Shown: in pieces, positions 35,091-48,000 of the stretch
Layout of the letters: each line of letters starts with the position of its first letter
Position numbering within the stretch: position 1 is the stretch's first letter
From: Artemisia argyi
Lineage: Eukaryota > Streptophyta > Magnoliopsida > Asterales > Asteraceae
Reading direction: 5' to 3'
DNA: 64,000 nucleotides
Assembly (NCBI GenBank): GCA_030686995.1
Contig: CM060680.1
Location: 203,037,322-203,101,321 of the forward strand
Notes under the pieces: model-generated
What the model saw: the letters and a program-made list of their open reading frames with translations, nothing else
The model's database searches: none
What the model was told of the DNA's origin: nothing
Program-made: the position numbers and the translations under genes

Positions 35091-35912
35091 AATAGAACAT
35101 AAGAGTTGGATCATTAATTTTACAAACCAACCCATTGTATGTCAAATGTACTTAATATGTCCTATAAAATAATTTTTTAAGACTTAACTAATAGTTTTAA
35201 GAGTTGACTTATGCATAATTATGACAATTCAATGATCAGGTACAAGATTATGAATGCCCAAGTACAAAGGCAGGTTTATTAGTGATAATTTTGGGCGACT
35301 AAATAATTTGTTGGGCGACTACTTATACTAATATACTATGTATATAATGTAATATGATACTTTCATGCATTGCATTATAAATAGAACATAAGAGTTGGAT
35401 CATTAATTTTACAAACCAACCCATTGTATGTCAAATGTACTTAATATGTCCTATAAATTAATTTTTTAAGACTTAACTAATAGTTTTAAGAGTTGACTTA
35501 TGCATAATTATGACAATTCAATGATCAGGTACAAAGGCAGGTTTATGAGTGGTAATTTTGGGCGACTTAACAATTTGTTGGGCGACTACTTATACTAATA
35601 TGCTATATATATAATGTAATATGATACTTTCATGCATTGCATTATAATAGAACATAAGAGTTTGATCATTAAATTTACAAACCAACCCACTGTATGTCAA
35701 ATGTACTTAAGTTGTCCTATAAATTCATTTTTTAAGACTTAACTAAGACTTTTAAGAGTTGATTTATGCTCTAGCTATAACAGAATTCAATGATCAAGTA
35801 CAAGATAATGAAAGCCCAAGTACAAGGGCAGGTTCATGAGGGATAATTTAGGGCGACTAAACAATTTGTTGGGCGACTACTTATACTAATATACTATGTA
35901 TAATGTAATATG
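35091..35912 (+). repeat. three tandem copies of a 266-289 bp unit with TTGGGCGACT motifs
   Basis: Units start near 35091, 35380 and 35646 with AATAGAACATAAGAGTT. Each carries two GGGCGACT words about 20 bp apart, six in all. The same word recurs in both MULE terminal repeats. The array lies between the F-box copy 1 promoter and the Ulp1 gene 3' end. Confidence 0.85.
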
Positions 35913-36289
35913 AATACAAAATATAAATAAGTGTACATGACCAACTGATTGTCGAAAATCTTCGTATCCCCATTAAACCATTGGCAATTGATTGTCTAGA
36001 ATCGTGTAAGTCTACAATCGATAAAAAAATTCACGTTAAAGTCAGAGATAAACATGATTGAACAAATTAACCAACGAAACACATTATAAAGTTAAAGAAT
36101 GGCCTTACTATTTAATTTGTCGGCCTGAAAGAAGAAGCACGAATTATCCAATGTTTCACAACATACATACTTGAAGAGAAATAAAAATAAAAATTATTAT
36201 GAAAATATAATTACTAGTTTGGGATCATACTTAAAACTTCATTTAGAATAGACATTTAAAACTACATTTACAATACACAACTAACAAGA
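35913..36289. other. spacer between repeat array and last Ulp1 exon
   Basis: AT-rich. Probably the 3' untranslated region of the minus-strand Ulp1 gene; no gene or repeat seen. Confidence 0.4.
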
Positions 36290-36579
36290 CTACCAACTAT
36301 ACACCCGGTGTTGGTAAAAGAACCTCGCCATATGTTCACGGTATGCTAGCGCGGTCTGAACAGGATTATCAACATCCAACGACTTCCCATGTGCCAGTCG
36401 ATATAAGAAAATGCAAGTCCAAATACCGCAGTCTCCAAAAAGGCCTCCTTGAGATGGAACATTTTTTGCATTCTTGAATGTGATGGCATATGTCCTAGGG
36501 TCTATACCCTTCATCTCGAAGACGTTGGCTTGTTCTAGTACAACCGAAAGTCCAGCCTGTACATGGATTCTCACCAGTT

Positions 36580-36582
<3 letters not shown>

Positions 36583-36626
<44 letters not shown>
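36583..36626. repeat. (AT)n microsatellite
   Basis: About 44 bp of alternating A and T just upstream (minus sense) of the last Ulp1 exon acceptor; it creates spurious Ile-Tyr reading frames. Confidence 0.95.
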
Positions 36627-36629
<3 letters not shown>

Positions 36630-36823
36630 ATAAAAAATAAAAAAAAATATTGCATAACATAAATAATATAAGCACAATAACAAACATAAAACGTTTCATT
36701 TAGATACATTAACGGAGTACAAAAGATAAGCATTAACGAGATAACAACTGATATACTAAACAACATTCCAACATAATTATAAGGTGAGAAACACCAACTA
36801 CAACATGGCACACAAATGGGACA

Positions 36824-37936
36824 CTAATACGCATCCTTATCTTCATGAGTTTGCAGAATAAGTGACTCGCAGTTGCGATTGATGAAAAAGGATTCACAAT
36901 TTCCCTCAGCAGCAACATACAGAAAGGTCCTGGAAGAAACATTGTAGACGACAAGATACATAACATACCCATCCGGGTTATGCACTTCAAGAATCGGGTT
37001 GTTCATGTTGTCAAATCCAATTAATTTCAATGGAAAAGGAGTAGGAAGGCTAATGAGACACTCAAAGGATTCTATGGATCCACCAACCATCTCTAATATC
37101 CGTATACAGAAAACAAATTGGACCTCTAAATTTAAGTTTCCAGAAACCACAACATTATCCCTAAGGTTAGAAACATAGAACGGTACAGGAAGTTGGACTA
37201 ACAACTGGGCTGGTATGTCTAAAACATGGAAACGGTGTGTGACCAAGTTAAAAGACACCATCATATATCTCTTGTGCTCGCTATCATCATTACTAAGCAA
37301 ATTTTCATAAGCACACCAGAAGATATGGCCATCAACCACAGCTTGACCTGACTTTTTCAGTCGGATTGATTGACGAGGCAAACACTCAGTTTCTAAAATC
37401 TTCCATTGTTTAGAGTTGAAGGAGAAAACTAACACAGACCATGGATATTCAGGATCGAATGGGTAAGAAATTTTCAGAATAGTTGGGTCCAGGTTGTCAG
37501 GTCGAATGCCAAAAGCCAACAGACGCTTTTCATAGGCTTGTGCAGGGGTAAGATAAGGAATGAGAGTCCCAACAGATCTTCTGATAGATGGGTTCCAAAC
37601 AAAGGCCATATAGTGTGGGAGAATTGGCCCATAAGAAAAAGCCCAAATGCCGTGTGACCAACCGATTGGTTTCAAGTCAGAAAAGGACAGGTTTGTAGGA
37701 ACAGGTGTGAAAGCAAAATTCTGACACACATAATGCATGTAACCTTTAAAACCTTGACGATATTGTAAAACATACGGGAAATGATTGGCATGCCGAACAC
37801 CGGATTTAACAGTGAAATATAAAGTGTCGATAGCAGACTTCCAAGTCTTTGAGACACTACGGCATTGAAGTATGCGTTTGACAGGAAGCCTGCGCACAAT
37901 GTCCATTTGAACTTCAAATGGTATTTCGTCAGACAT
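36824..37936 (-). CDS. F-box protein with F-box-associated domain, nested in a Ulp1 intron (copy 2)
   Basis: Intact, intronless frame of about 370 codons. I choose the start at 37936 (MSDEIPFEVQMDIVRRLPVK) because the paralogue at 34986 begins at the matching Met; an upstream in-frame ATG at 37954 would add six residues. N-terminal F-box (QCRSVSKTWKSAID), then the associated domain (GWSHGIWAFSYGP, WNPSIRRSVGTLIPYLTPAQ, EKRLLAFGIRPDNLDPTILK). It would be an SCF ubiquitin-ligase adaptor. It lies entirely within the intron 36557-38234 of the Ulp1 gene, on the same strand, so it needs its own promoter; about 300 bp separate its ATG from the upstream exon. The copy is open while the host gene has stops. 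Confidence 0.88.
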   Translation of the reverse strand: MSDEIPFEVQMDIVRRLPVKRILQCRSVSKTWKSAIDTLYFTVKSGVRHANHFPYVLQYRQGFKGYMHYVCQNFAFTPVPTNLSFSDLKPIGWSHGIWAFSYGPILPHYMAFVWNPSIRRSVGTLIPYLTPAQAYEKRLLAFGIRPDNLDPTILKISYPFDPEYPWSVLVFSFNSKQWKILETECLPRQSIRLKKSGQAVVDGHIFWCAYENLLSNDDSEHKRYMMVSFNLVTHRFHVLDIPAQLLVQLPVPFYVSNLRDNVVVSGNLNLEVQFVFCIRILEMVGGSIESFECLISLPTPFPLKLIGFDNMNNPILEVHNPDGYVMYLVVYNVSSRTFLYVAAEGNCESFFINRNCESLILQTHEDKDAY

Positions 37937-38389
37937 TGGATGGTTTAAATACAAGGGTTGGTATACTGTGTGTGTAGAAGACTAAAGGGTTGGTATATTG
38001 TGTTTGTAGAAGAAGAGTTTAAATACAATGTTTGCATTAATTTCAAAGACCAACCCTTTTACTAAGAATTAACTCTACATTGTACTAGACTTTAATTTGT
38101 TGACTTATAAAACATTTAATAAGTTGGTTGTCTTGTGTACAACCATTTTATACACATTAAAGACTTGACTAGGTATTTCATTTTAGAGTTATAAGAAATA
38201 CGAAATGTAAAAAGTAAAATTTATATAGTTTTACCTCTAGATATGCGCGCATATTTATATACCAAGGACGCCACTCAGGTTCATGCTTTCCACCGCTATC
38301 GTAAAAAGTTACTACCCCTGTCTTGATATGGAAATGTGCAACAAACCAATATTTATCTTTTTCGTTGATAGGCATAAAAACCTATGAAG

Positions 38390-38499
<110 letters not shown>

Positions 38500-41382
38500 C
38501 TCAAAAGTTGACCACTGGATGAATACAAGTAATACCTGCTCCACATCGGCCCAGTGGATTTTGTACTTATCTCCATTAGCATACCAAACGGGGACGGCCT
38601 CCTGTAAGATCAGCTGAACAAAGTATGTCGTTACCATAGTCCAATCAGCTTCATCGGGTCTGAAATGCAACATGTATTCGACCCAAAGCTCTATGTGCTG
38701 TTAAAAGAACAAATAACATGTTAATGTGACATAGGATAAATGTAACACTGTATATTAAAGATATATGTAAATAAACCATTACAAGACATTCACCTCATCC
38801 ATTAGCCAGCCTTTTTTAGGCGGATCTAAACAAACTAAGCTCTCCCAGAACCTCCGATCAACACATACTGGTTCTTTGGACCAAGGAAATGTACAACGAA
38901 GGGGACCCGGCTTACCAAGAAATTCGTCGTAGTCATCAGAAAAATTAACGCTGTCGATAGAACTGTTCAAACGAGAAAGATTCTGTATAAACATTGTAAC
39001 TATATTAGGATTAAGTTGGTCCATTTAACTCTTGGCTTTTTTGATCTGCAAAATAGCTTATTTTGTGTGTTTACAAAAGTGATAGCTACTATTTAATATT
39101 TTTACGTTATTTTCATCTTTTTCACACATAAATTTTCATTTTAATTGTACCTTATACCTTATAAATATATTTTCTGTTTTAAATAAAAAAAATGCATTAT
39201 TATTACACGTAAATAACACATTATGGAAAATTTATTTTTATACCTCCACCCAAGGTTGAACATGTTCTAGTTCATCAGACATATCTGGTTGACGACGACA
39301 GCCGAAAGGAGGTGTTCTTTTTTTTACCGCTGCACTAAATTCTTCAGACCAATAGTATTTATACTCAGAACCGTCCTTTTTACTCCTCTTATCAGCTTGC
39401 ATATCTGCCTTTGCTCTCTTCCAATGTTCTGAATTATGAAAACGGAAAAAGCTTTCCTTCTTCTCCTTTGCAATCTTCAATTGCTCTTCCCTTTCGATTC
39501 GCCGTTTCGTCTCCTCTATCAAAGCATTGTAAAAAGCTTTTCCAAACGCTTTAGTTCTTCTATCTTCCGCATTTCTTCCTGTTGCTTCCTCAGGCTTAAT
39601 TCCTCTTCCAAAAGATATTCCTGTAACAATAAATCTTGTGTTAAAAAGCTTTCTACGATACATTATCTTACTGTTTTTATTCTTTGTAAAAAGACAATAC
39701 CTGAACAATATCATCATCAGATTCACAATCTTTTGGCTCTGACCGACTGGCAGAAATAAGGGAGTCAACCAATTCAAAGAATCCAGCTTGCAATTTTTCT
39801 CGTGTTTCATGGTTTAGATGAGAGAAAGATTCACTGAAGTCCAATTTCGCCTGTACATTAAGATAAAGATTACTTCTAAATATTTGAATTTACATTCTGC
39901 AAAAAATGTATCGGCATAAAGATGTTTACCCGATATCCGCAAGTCCTTTCACACGCAAGAACCTACAAAGTAATTTGAATATAAGTTAAATTTACATATT
40001 CACCTTAATATATATCAATCGGACATGCATTATTTATCATGCTGTATAGAAAATCACCTTAATAATAGATTCAAGTTTGTAAACAAGAGTATTCAGCTTT
40101 TGAATTACTGAATCCTTAAGGCTTATCTCTGTAATAAGATCAGAGGTATACACCCTAGGTACTAAAGGTAAATGCTTTTGTTCCGTCCTACCACGTTTCC
40201 GTGAAGCAGCAAGCTTCTGAAGGTAAACATCGTAATCATGTAGTTCTCTCGGTTTACGAGTCCTTGGTATGTACCCCTTGAAATATTCAACAGATTTGAT
40301 ATTCCAGTCCGACTTATGCTCGGCTATTGTTGGCTTCAAGTCGAAATTTATCTTCGATTCCTACATAAAACAGAGGGACATTTAAGAACTGGGTAAATAA
40401 ATATTATGTCCTAACGACAGAAAATAAAATAAATATTAACAAATATGATACTGTTTTTACCTTGGCAAATAGCAAACCAAAATCCGATCTTGTGAATAAC
40501 CCTTTCATTGACCAAGCTACACCTCTAGGTATCACATCTTCAAATTTATTCCACCAACGGTTGCTTCTTTCAAACGACTCAAGAATTCATATCTATAAAA
40601 TTAAAGATTGCGTTAGCCTCATCCTCGTACTGAAAAAATCATAACTAGTTGTTTTGCATTTAAAAAAATAGAGGAATAACCTTGAAAGCCCATACAAATC
40701 CTCCAACTGTATACGTTGCAACAAATTTCTTTGATCCTTCTAGTCCTTTAAGATGTTGCCACTTGTGTCTGTCAACGACATTAAGTATCTGGTTGTATAA
40801 TTGCCTTCAAATGTGCTCCCCCCATGGAAACGAATTCCATGCTTCTAGTTCTTCAACCAAATGAAGTAGTTTATCATCCACTTCAGCAGCCAGCAACCGA
40901 CCCATAAAAATTACATCTAGCGATAAAAGTAGACACACACGGACTGCATCCTCATCAGACAACTTACAGAATTGCTCCTCATCCTCAACAAGACCTAGAA
41001 GATCTAAGTTTGAAAGTTTTATCCCCATTTTTTTGGGAAATACCCGCATCTTAAATTTTATATCCCCTTTACTAAAATCCTGTGAGCTAACCCATTTTCC
41101 AAAACGAAACCCTGTTATTAAACAAAACTCGGGACGACCAAAATGTAATTCACGACCATCCACATTATATATGAGGGGCATGTCATAGTGTGCATCATCT
41201 ACATAACACTGTTTTTGAAATATATAATCTAACATGTGTGGTTGATGGTCAAAAAATGAAAGATCCAACCATCTTCCAAAACAAGAGGTCCTAAATAAAA
41301 TCCTTCTCTTTTCATTAAGCTTTTCCCTAATTAAAGAAAGGTAATTCAATTTACTCCTAACGATCAATTTGCCTTCATAATC

Positions 41383-44300
41383 CTTTAAGAAAAAAACAAA
41401 TAAAAACAGCTTAGAAAACGCAAAATAGTTTATACCTAATTACTAAATATGTAACAAAAAAAAGGTACCAAGTCGGTGAAAAAGACAGCTGGAACCAATA
41501 AGCACAAGAAATAAGCACCAAATAAGCAATAAGCAATCGAAACATAGATTTGAGCCAATAAGTTTTCTCCTAACGATCACTTTGCCTTCACAAGCATTTG
41601 CCGATTAACTATTCCTTATGTTATTTACCAACTAACTTAAAAGTTTTTAAAAAGAATTTACAAGTATGTGCGCACTACCAATGTATTCAAATCTTCGCAA
41701 TAACAATCATAAGTAAAGTAGCCAAAACAGTTGCCCGAGTAGTTTGAACCTGATCGGGAGTACAAACTATTTCCCGCCGTGTATAAGCAGGATGTATATA
41801 GTCCGAGGCCAGATATCTGAGCACAACTCTACCGGTTTAAGTCAACCGACCATCTATGGTTCAAGCTCCCCCGGCCTTGTTACCATGTAAGGTTCCCATA
41901 GAAAAGCCGGTTACCACCAGAACCAGCTACTACTTAGATCGTCATCACAAAGACAAAAACAAAGGTTTGCAAAGCAACAAAACTTGATAATTCTTTCTAA
42001 AAACTGAGTTATCAGATTTGGTCAGGGAATGGGACAAACAAAAGGTCACTGCAGCCCTATTAAAATAAGCCCTAAACTACAAAATATTGCCAAATCCTAA
42101 TAGTCTGGCTTATTGCCTTTCTATTAAGCCAAAAAGCAGGGTATGGGGCCTACTGGTTAGGCATGTGGGGTCCAATTAAGTTGGGTCAATGGGAGTGACT
42201 GAAGTGCACAGGGGAGCACCTTCCCCTGCGGCTCACTTTGAGCTTGTGTACAAGCTTGTGAAAAATTCATAAAAATAAGCCATGCATGGGATTTAATAGT
42301 TCAGCTGATATACTTTACAACTAAGAAATTTCAAACCTTAATTCTTAACAAAAAATTCTATAAAATTCATCCAAGAAATGGATTTTCACAAAAGGCAATT
42401 TTGACTTTTTTCAATTTTTTGTTCTTGTTTCACTTACTGAGTGTTCAATCAAAAGAGCCTTGGTTTTTATGACTTGAGTGTTACAACATAACCTAATGTG
42501 ACTTGCACAAACAAACGAAGAACCACAGAAAAAACCTTGAAGCCTGCCTGGAGGGGGGTTGAATGAACCCAAAATGGGTCAGTGGGACCCACTGAGTTGG
42601 CCACAATGAGCCACCAAAGGTATGGTGGTGACTGGGTGGTCTGTGCACAGGGCAGGGGTGTTCCCCTGCAGACTACTTTGAGGGGCAATTTGGTCCACTA
42701 GAAAAATTCACAAAATTATTACAAATGCTAGAAAATTGATGCAAGAAATGGTTTTTCTGCACAATGCAACTTTTGACTTTTTTAGAAAACTTGAGATTTG
42801 ATTTTTTTGAACTTCAAATACTGATTTTATGATTAAAGATGTTTAGTTAAGTTATTATAAAGCTAATTTGAGTTACTTTTCCTAAAAATGAGATGTTATG
42901 AAGCTTTGTTCAACTTAAATCCACACAGATTGATTCTCAGATGAGCTTTTGATTGATTTTGACTTTGAAGCTAATTGTTACTAAAAACTTGCATGAAATG
43001 GTCTAATATGATAATGAGTATGGTGTATGAGCAATAGTGAATCAATGAAACCAACTGAAGCATTCAATACAGACAAAATCCAAACACCCTTAATAACACA
43101 GATGATTATAAAACTTTGATTAAAATGGAACCAAACTACAATCTACTCACTGTAACTTATCTAATTAGTGATAACTAACTAAATAACAGGTGCTAACAAC
43201 AATCAACAAATATTACTAGAATACTAAGAAAAGTTTACCAATAAGCATTTGCCGATTAACTATTCCTTATGTTATTTACCAAGTCGGTGAAAAGTTTTCT
43301 CCTAACGATCAGTTTGCCTTCACAAGCATTTGGATATTACCTATTCCTTATGTTATTTACCAACTAACTTAAAAGTTTTTAAAAAGAATTTACAAGTATG
43401 TGCGCACTACCAATGTATTCAAATCTTCGCAATAACAATCATAAGTAAGTAGCCAAAACAGTTGCCCGAGTAGTTTGAACCTGATCGGGAGTACAAACTA
43501 TTTCCCGTCGTGTATAAGCAGGATGTATATAGTCCGAGGCCCGATATCTGAGCACAACTCTACCGGGTTAAGTCAACCGACCCTCTATGGTTCAAGCTCC
43601 CCCGGCCTTGTTACCATGTAAGGTTCCCATAGAAAAGCCGGTTACCACCGGAACCAGCTACTACTTAGATCGTCATCACAAAGACAAACACATAGGTTTG
43701 CAAAGCAACAAAACTTGACAATTCTTTCTAAAAACTGAGTTATCAGCTTTGGTCAGGGAATGGGACAAACAAAAGGGCACTGCAGTCCTATTAAATAAGC
43801 CCTAAACTACAAAATAATCCCAAATCCTAAGAGTCTGGCTTATTGCATTTCTATTATGCCAAAAAGCAGGGTATGGGGCCTACTGGTTAGGCATGTGGGG
43901 TCCAATTAAGTTGGGTCAATGGGAGTGACTGAAGTGCACAGGGGAGCACCTTCCCCTGCAGCTCACTTTGAGCTTGTGTACAAGCTTGTGAAAAATTCAC
44001 AAAAATAAACCATGCATGGGATTCAATAGTTCAGCTGATATACTTTAGAACTAAGAAATTTCAAACCTTAATTCTTAACACAAAATTCTATAAAATTCAT
44101 CCAAGAAATGGATTTTCACAAAAGGCAATTTTTACTTTTTTCAATTTTTGCTTTTGTTTCACTTTGATGGATTTCTAAGCTATTTTACTGATTGATTATG
44201 ACAAAATAAGTTGAAATACAACTGATCCAGGTAATGTTAAGGCCTAGTGAACACATTTGAATGATTATGCTGATAAACTACTTAACAGTGAACAACATAA

Positions 44301-45057
44301 GAAATTTTAAAATGAAATTTGACTTTCAATCAAAAGAGCCTTGGTTTTTATGACTTGAGTGTTACAACAGAACCTAATGTGACTTGCACAAAGAAACAAT
44401 AACCAAAGAAACAACCTCTAGTACACTTGGACAGATTTAACCAAACACCCCTTTATTAGACCATGAGACTGAAACATAAGCTTGTACAATGACATAATAA
44501 GCTAAAATGAGCCAAAAATCACAAGTGCTAACAATAATCAACAAAGATTACTAGTATACTAAGAAAGGTTTACCAATAAGCATTTGCCGATTAACTATTC
44601 CTTATGTTATTTACCAAGTCGGTGAAAAGTTTTCTCCTAACGATCAGTTTGCCTTCACAAGCATTTGCCGATTAACTATTCCTTATGTTATTTACCAACT
44701 AACTTAAAAGTTTTTAAAAAGAATTTACAAGTATGTGCGCACTACCAATGTATTCAAATCTTCGCAATAACAATCATAAGTAAGTAGCCAAAACAGTTGC
44801 CCGAGTAGTTTGAACCTGATCGGGAGTACAAACTATTTCCCGCCGTGTATAAGCAGGATGTATATAGTCCGAGGCCCGATATCTGAGCACAACTCTACCG
44901 GGTTAAGTCAACCGACCATCTATGGTTCAAGCTCCCCCGGCCTTGTTACCATCTAAGGTTCCCATAGAAAAGCCGGTTACCACCAGAACCAGCTACTACT
45001 TATATCGTCATCACAAAGACAAACACATAGGTTTGCAAAGCAACAAAACTTGACAAT
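41383..45057. repeat. large tandem duplications in Ulp1 intron 1
   Basis: A block of about 450 bp (CTATTCCTTATGTTATTTAC through CAACAAAACTTGA) occurs three times, near 41605, 43340 and 44670; the spacings are about 1.73 and 1.34 kb. Copies 1 and 2 are followed by a second shared block (GGTCAGGGAATGGGACAAAC onward, near 42018 and 43753). Each block is preceded by a fragment of the exon 2 start (CCTAACGATCA...TTGCCTTCA). AATAAGC-rich stretches resemble antisense pieces of the 3.9-kb LTR family. Copy 3 is interrupted by the LTR element at 45058. No gene seen. Confidence 0.8.
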
Positions 45058-48000
45058 TGATTGGTTCAGAACCGTCTTATTATTATTGACCAAGGTCAAC
45101 AAGTCAAAGATAGCCTAGAGTCAATCTCCGTGGAAGTATAGGGTTTCCCCGGGTCGTTATGTCCCGACGAGGTGTGGATGGTATTAAAACGGTTTCGTGA
45201 TCGGGTGAATTTGGATGAAAATGGATATAAATGAGTGGTGATGATTACACTACTGGAATATGAAAGAAAACAGCTTAAATACACTATATTAACAATACTG
45301 GAAAGGCAGGAAAACCAGAAACGATTAAAACCTAAAAACGCGTATGTTACGTTTAAATAAACGTAGACGTACAAAATAAAACGTGAAATCTGAATTCTGA
45401 AAACACTCAGGGGGTGAAAATAACTTTTTTACAAACCTAAGGGTAAAAGAAAATTTTTAGAAAATTAAAATAAATTTTAACCCTAATTAATTATTTAATA
45501 TTAATTAAATACTAATTATTACTAATTATTAATATTTAAAATACTTAAATATAATTTAATACTAATTAAATACTAGAAAAATGAAAATAAAATTTCTAAA
45601 ATTATAAAATAACTAAAAATAAGTTTTAAAAATAAAAATAAATGTTTTTGTCTTTTTGTGGATTTTATATTAACTAATTACTAAATAAACATTAATTAAC
45701 TAATTAAACTATTTTAAATTAAGAAAAATACTAAATGAACAGTAAAAATTCTAATAAAATTTCTAAAATTACTTTATAACATATAAAAGCTATAAAAAAT
45801 ATAAAAACAAGGTTTCACTTAATAAAAACTAATAATGCTATTTTAACCTAATTATTAATTAATAATTAATAAAACTAAAATTAATTCTAATAAATACCTA
45901 ATGGTAAAATAAAAATCTGAAAAATTTATTATAACTATTTTAACCTAAGATGAAATTATTAAAAATATAAAAAAAAAACAACTTACTTAATAAAAATGTA
46001 AAAATGGAAATTAAAATTAAATTTAATTAAATAGAAACTATCACTTAATTTTATATTTGTTTTTCTTGATTTTTATTTTACAAACCTATATTATACATAA
46101 AAATAAATAACTTTTGTAAAAACAAACTTTTTATAAGCTAAAAATAAGCAGAATATAAGCTAGAAAGTGTAACAGTTGACTTTAGTTGACTAAAATAGAA
46201 AATAAGCTAAAATGGCTTAGGGTGGGACCCACAATGATGAAAACTGATCCAACTGACTTAGGTGAACATGTTTAAGCAGAAAGGAACCAAAAGTTTCCAC
46301 AAAATAAGCAATAAGCTACAAATAAGCACATGTAGACTTGGTTGAAAACTGAAAAGTGGGACAGATTTCCAAGGCTAATCTAGGTGGGGTCCACTGGGTC
46401 TCAGGTCAAAGCAAAGGTCAAACCATGCACCCTGGTAGGAGGGGGGATGGAAGGAACAAATGTGGTGGCTTGGGACCCACTGAGGTGGCCATAAACCACC
46501 ACCAAAGTGGTGGTGGTGGGGAGGATATCTGCTGAGACAGAGCACAGCTTGTGCCTGCAACCTTGTTTGGATGGATGGTGGGACCCACAGAAATTTCTCA
46601 AAAATAAGCTGGTACTGAGACCTTGAAATTTAGGTGGTAGAGTATATTATCTAAAAAGCACAAGTCTTACAACTGACTACAAAATTCTCTAAAATTCCTT
46701 GAAATTTTGGAAAACTTGAGATTAAGCAAATTTGACTTTTTGAAATATCACTAAGGTTTGACTAAAATGAACTTCTATCTAATCTAGCTTGTTGAAAAAG
46801 TAAATATAAGCTGAAAGGGAACTAGAGTAAGCTATAAAAACTACGTTGGCAACTAAATGAGAGCTTATGTACTCCAACACTGTGACAGTTAACTAAAATT
46901 GAAGAACAAAGGAAATTTTGACTTTTAACTAATGAGCTACTGATTAATTGACCTAAATGAGTTACATATATCTAATACAACATGTATCAACCAGAAGTAG
47001 CAACCAAATCCTATTATCACACAGCTAAACCATCTAATCCAAACACTCCTTTATATTTAAACTGTTATGAGATTTTACCATGTAACACTGATTAAGTCCA
47101 AGAAACTGATTCCTATGACTTTAATATCATGACATAAGCCAATATGAGCACAGAAACATAGGTAATAGCAACTAACACTCAAAATTCAAAGATGCACAAT
47201 TTGGCAGTGAAAATGGATAAATGAGCAATATTGAGATTCAGTGAGCAAGTTCTAAATTTAAAGTATTATTATGACTAACAAACTTCAACTAAGCACAATG
47301 AAACAAGAAAATGCAGTAACAAGCATAAATATAAAAAGAAAGCTGAAAAAAATGGAAATATGGCTTACAATGGTGATTAACTGAGAATCAAGTAACAAGG
47401 GACCAAACCACAATCCTATACCTCCCTTGAGGTTCTAGACCAGTCCAAACTCCATGATCCACAAGCTCCTATGCTTATCTTCTTTCCTTTACTGAGTTTC
47501 TTATTTATTTATTTCTTTTATTTCTTTGTAATTTCTTGGATTAAAGTAAAACTGAATTAAACAACTCTTAAACTTTTTCAATAATGATAAGCAAACTTGA
47601 CTGAGCTTAAATTACCCTGAACCAACAGTTCTTAACAACTTTAAATTTGAAATTGAATTTTCATGAAAAATCATAAAAACTGAATTTGCACTAATAACCT
47701 GAAATTAAACTAAAATTAACTTGACATTACATTTAAAAGATTGATTACAGAGCTTTTTAACTAAAGTTTACATATGGAAAAAGAAATTACATTAATACGA
47801 CCTAAATCTAAACTAAGCTACACTAACTGCCTTTCTCCTCTGCTCCTTGCTTCACTTTTATACATCATTTGAGCTTTCTGGGTCCCACTTGTCACATCCC
47901 ACCAATAATCTCATCAAATGGATGAGATTTGACCTCACACTCAATTTGGCGGGAAGAATCTCTTTCTTGCAATTAGGGTCTGTCAAGCGTGTATAGGAGG

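Noticed and set aside
35091..35912. CRISPR-like reading of the internal three-unit array
   Set aside because: The units are 266-289 bp with no short repeat/unique spacer pattern, and the context is a plant transposon.
41867..41910. tRNA-like look of GGTTCAAGCTCCCCC in the repeated intron block (also 43590 and 44926)
   Set aside because: GGTTCAAG resembles a B box, but I could not fold a cloverleaf with an A box and acceptor stem at the right distances.
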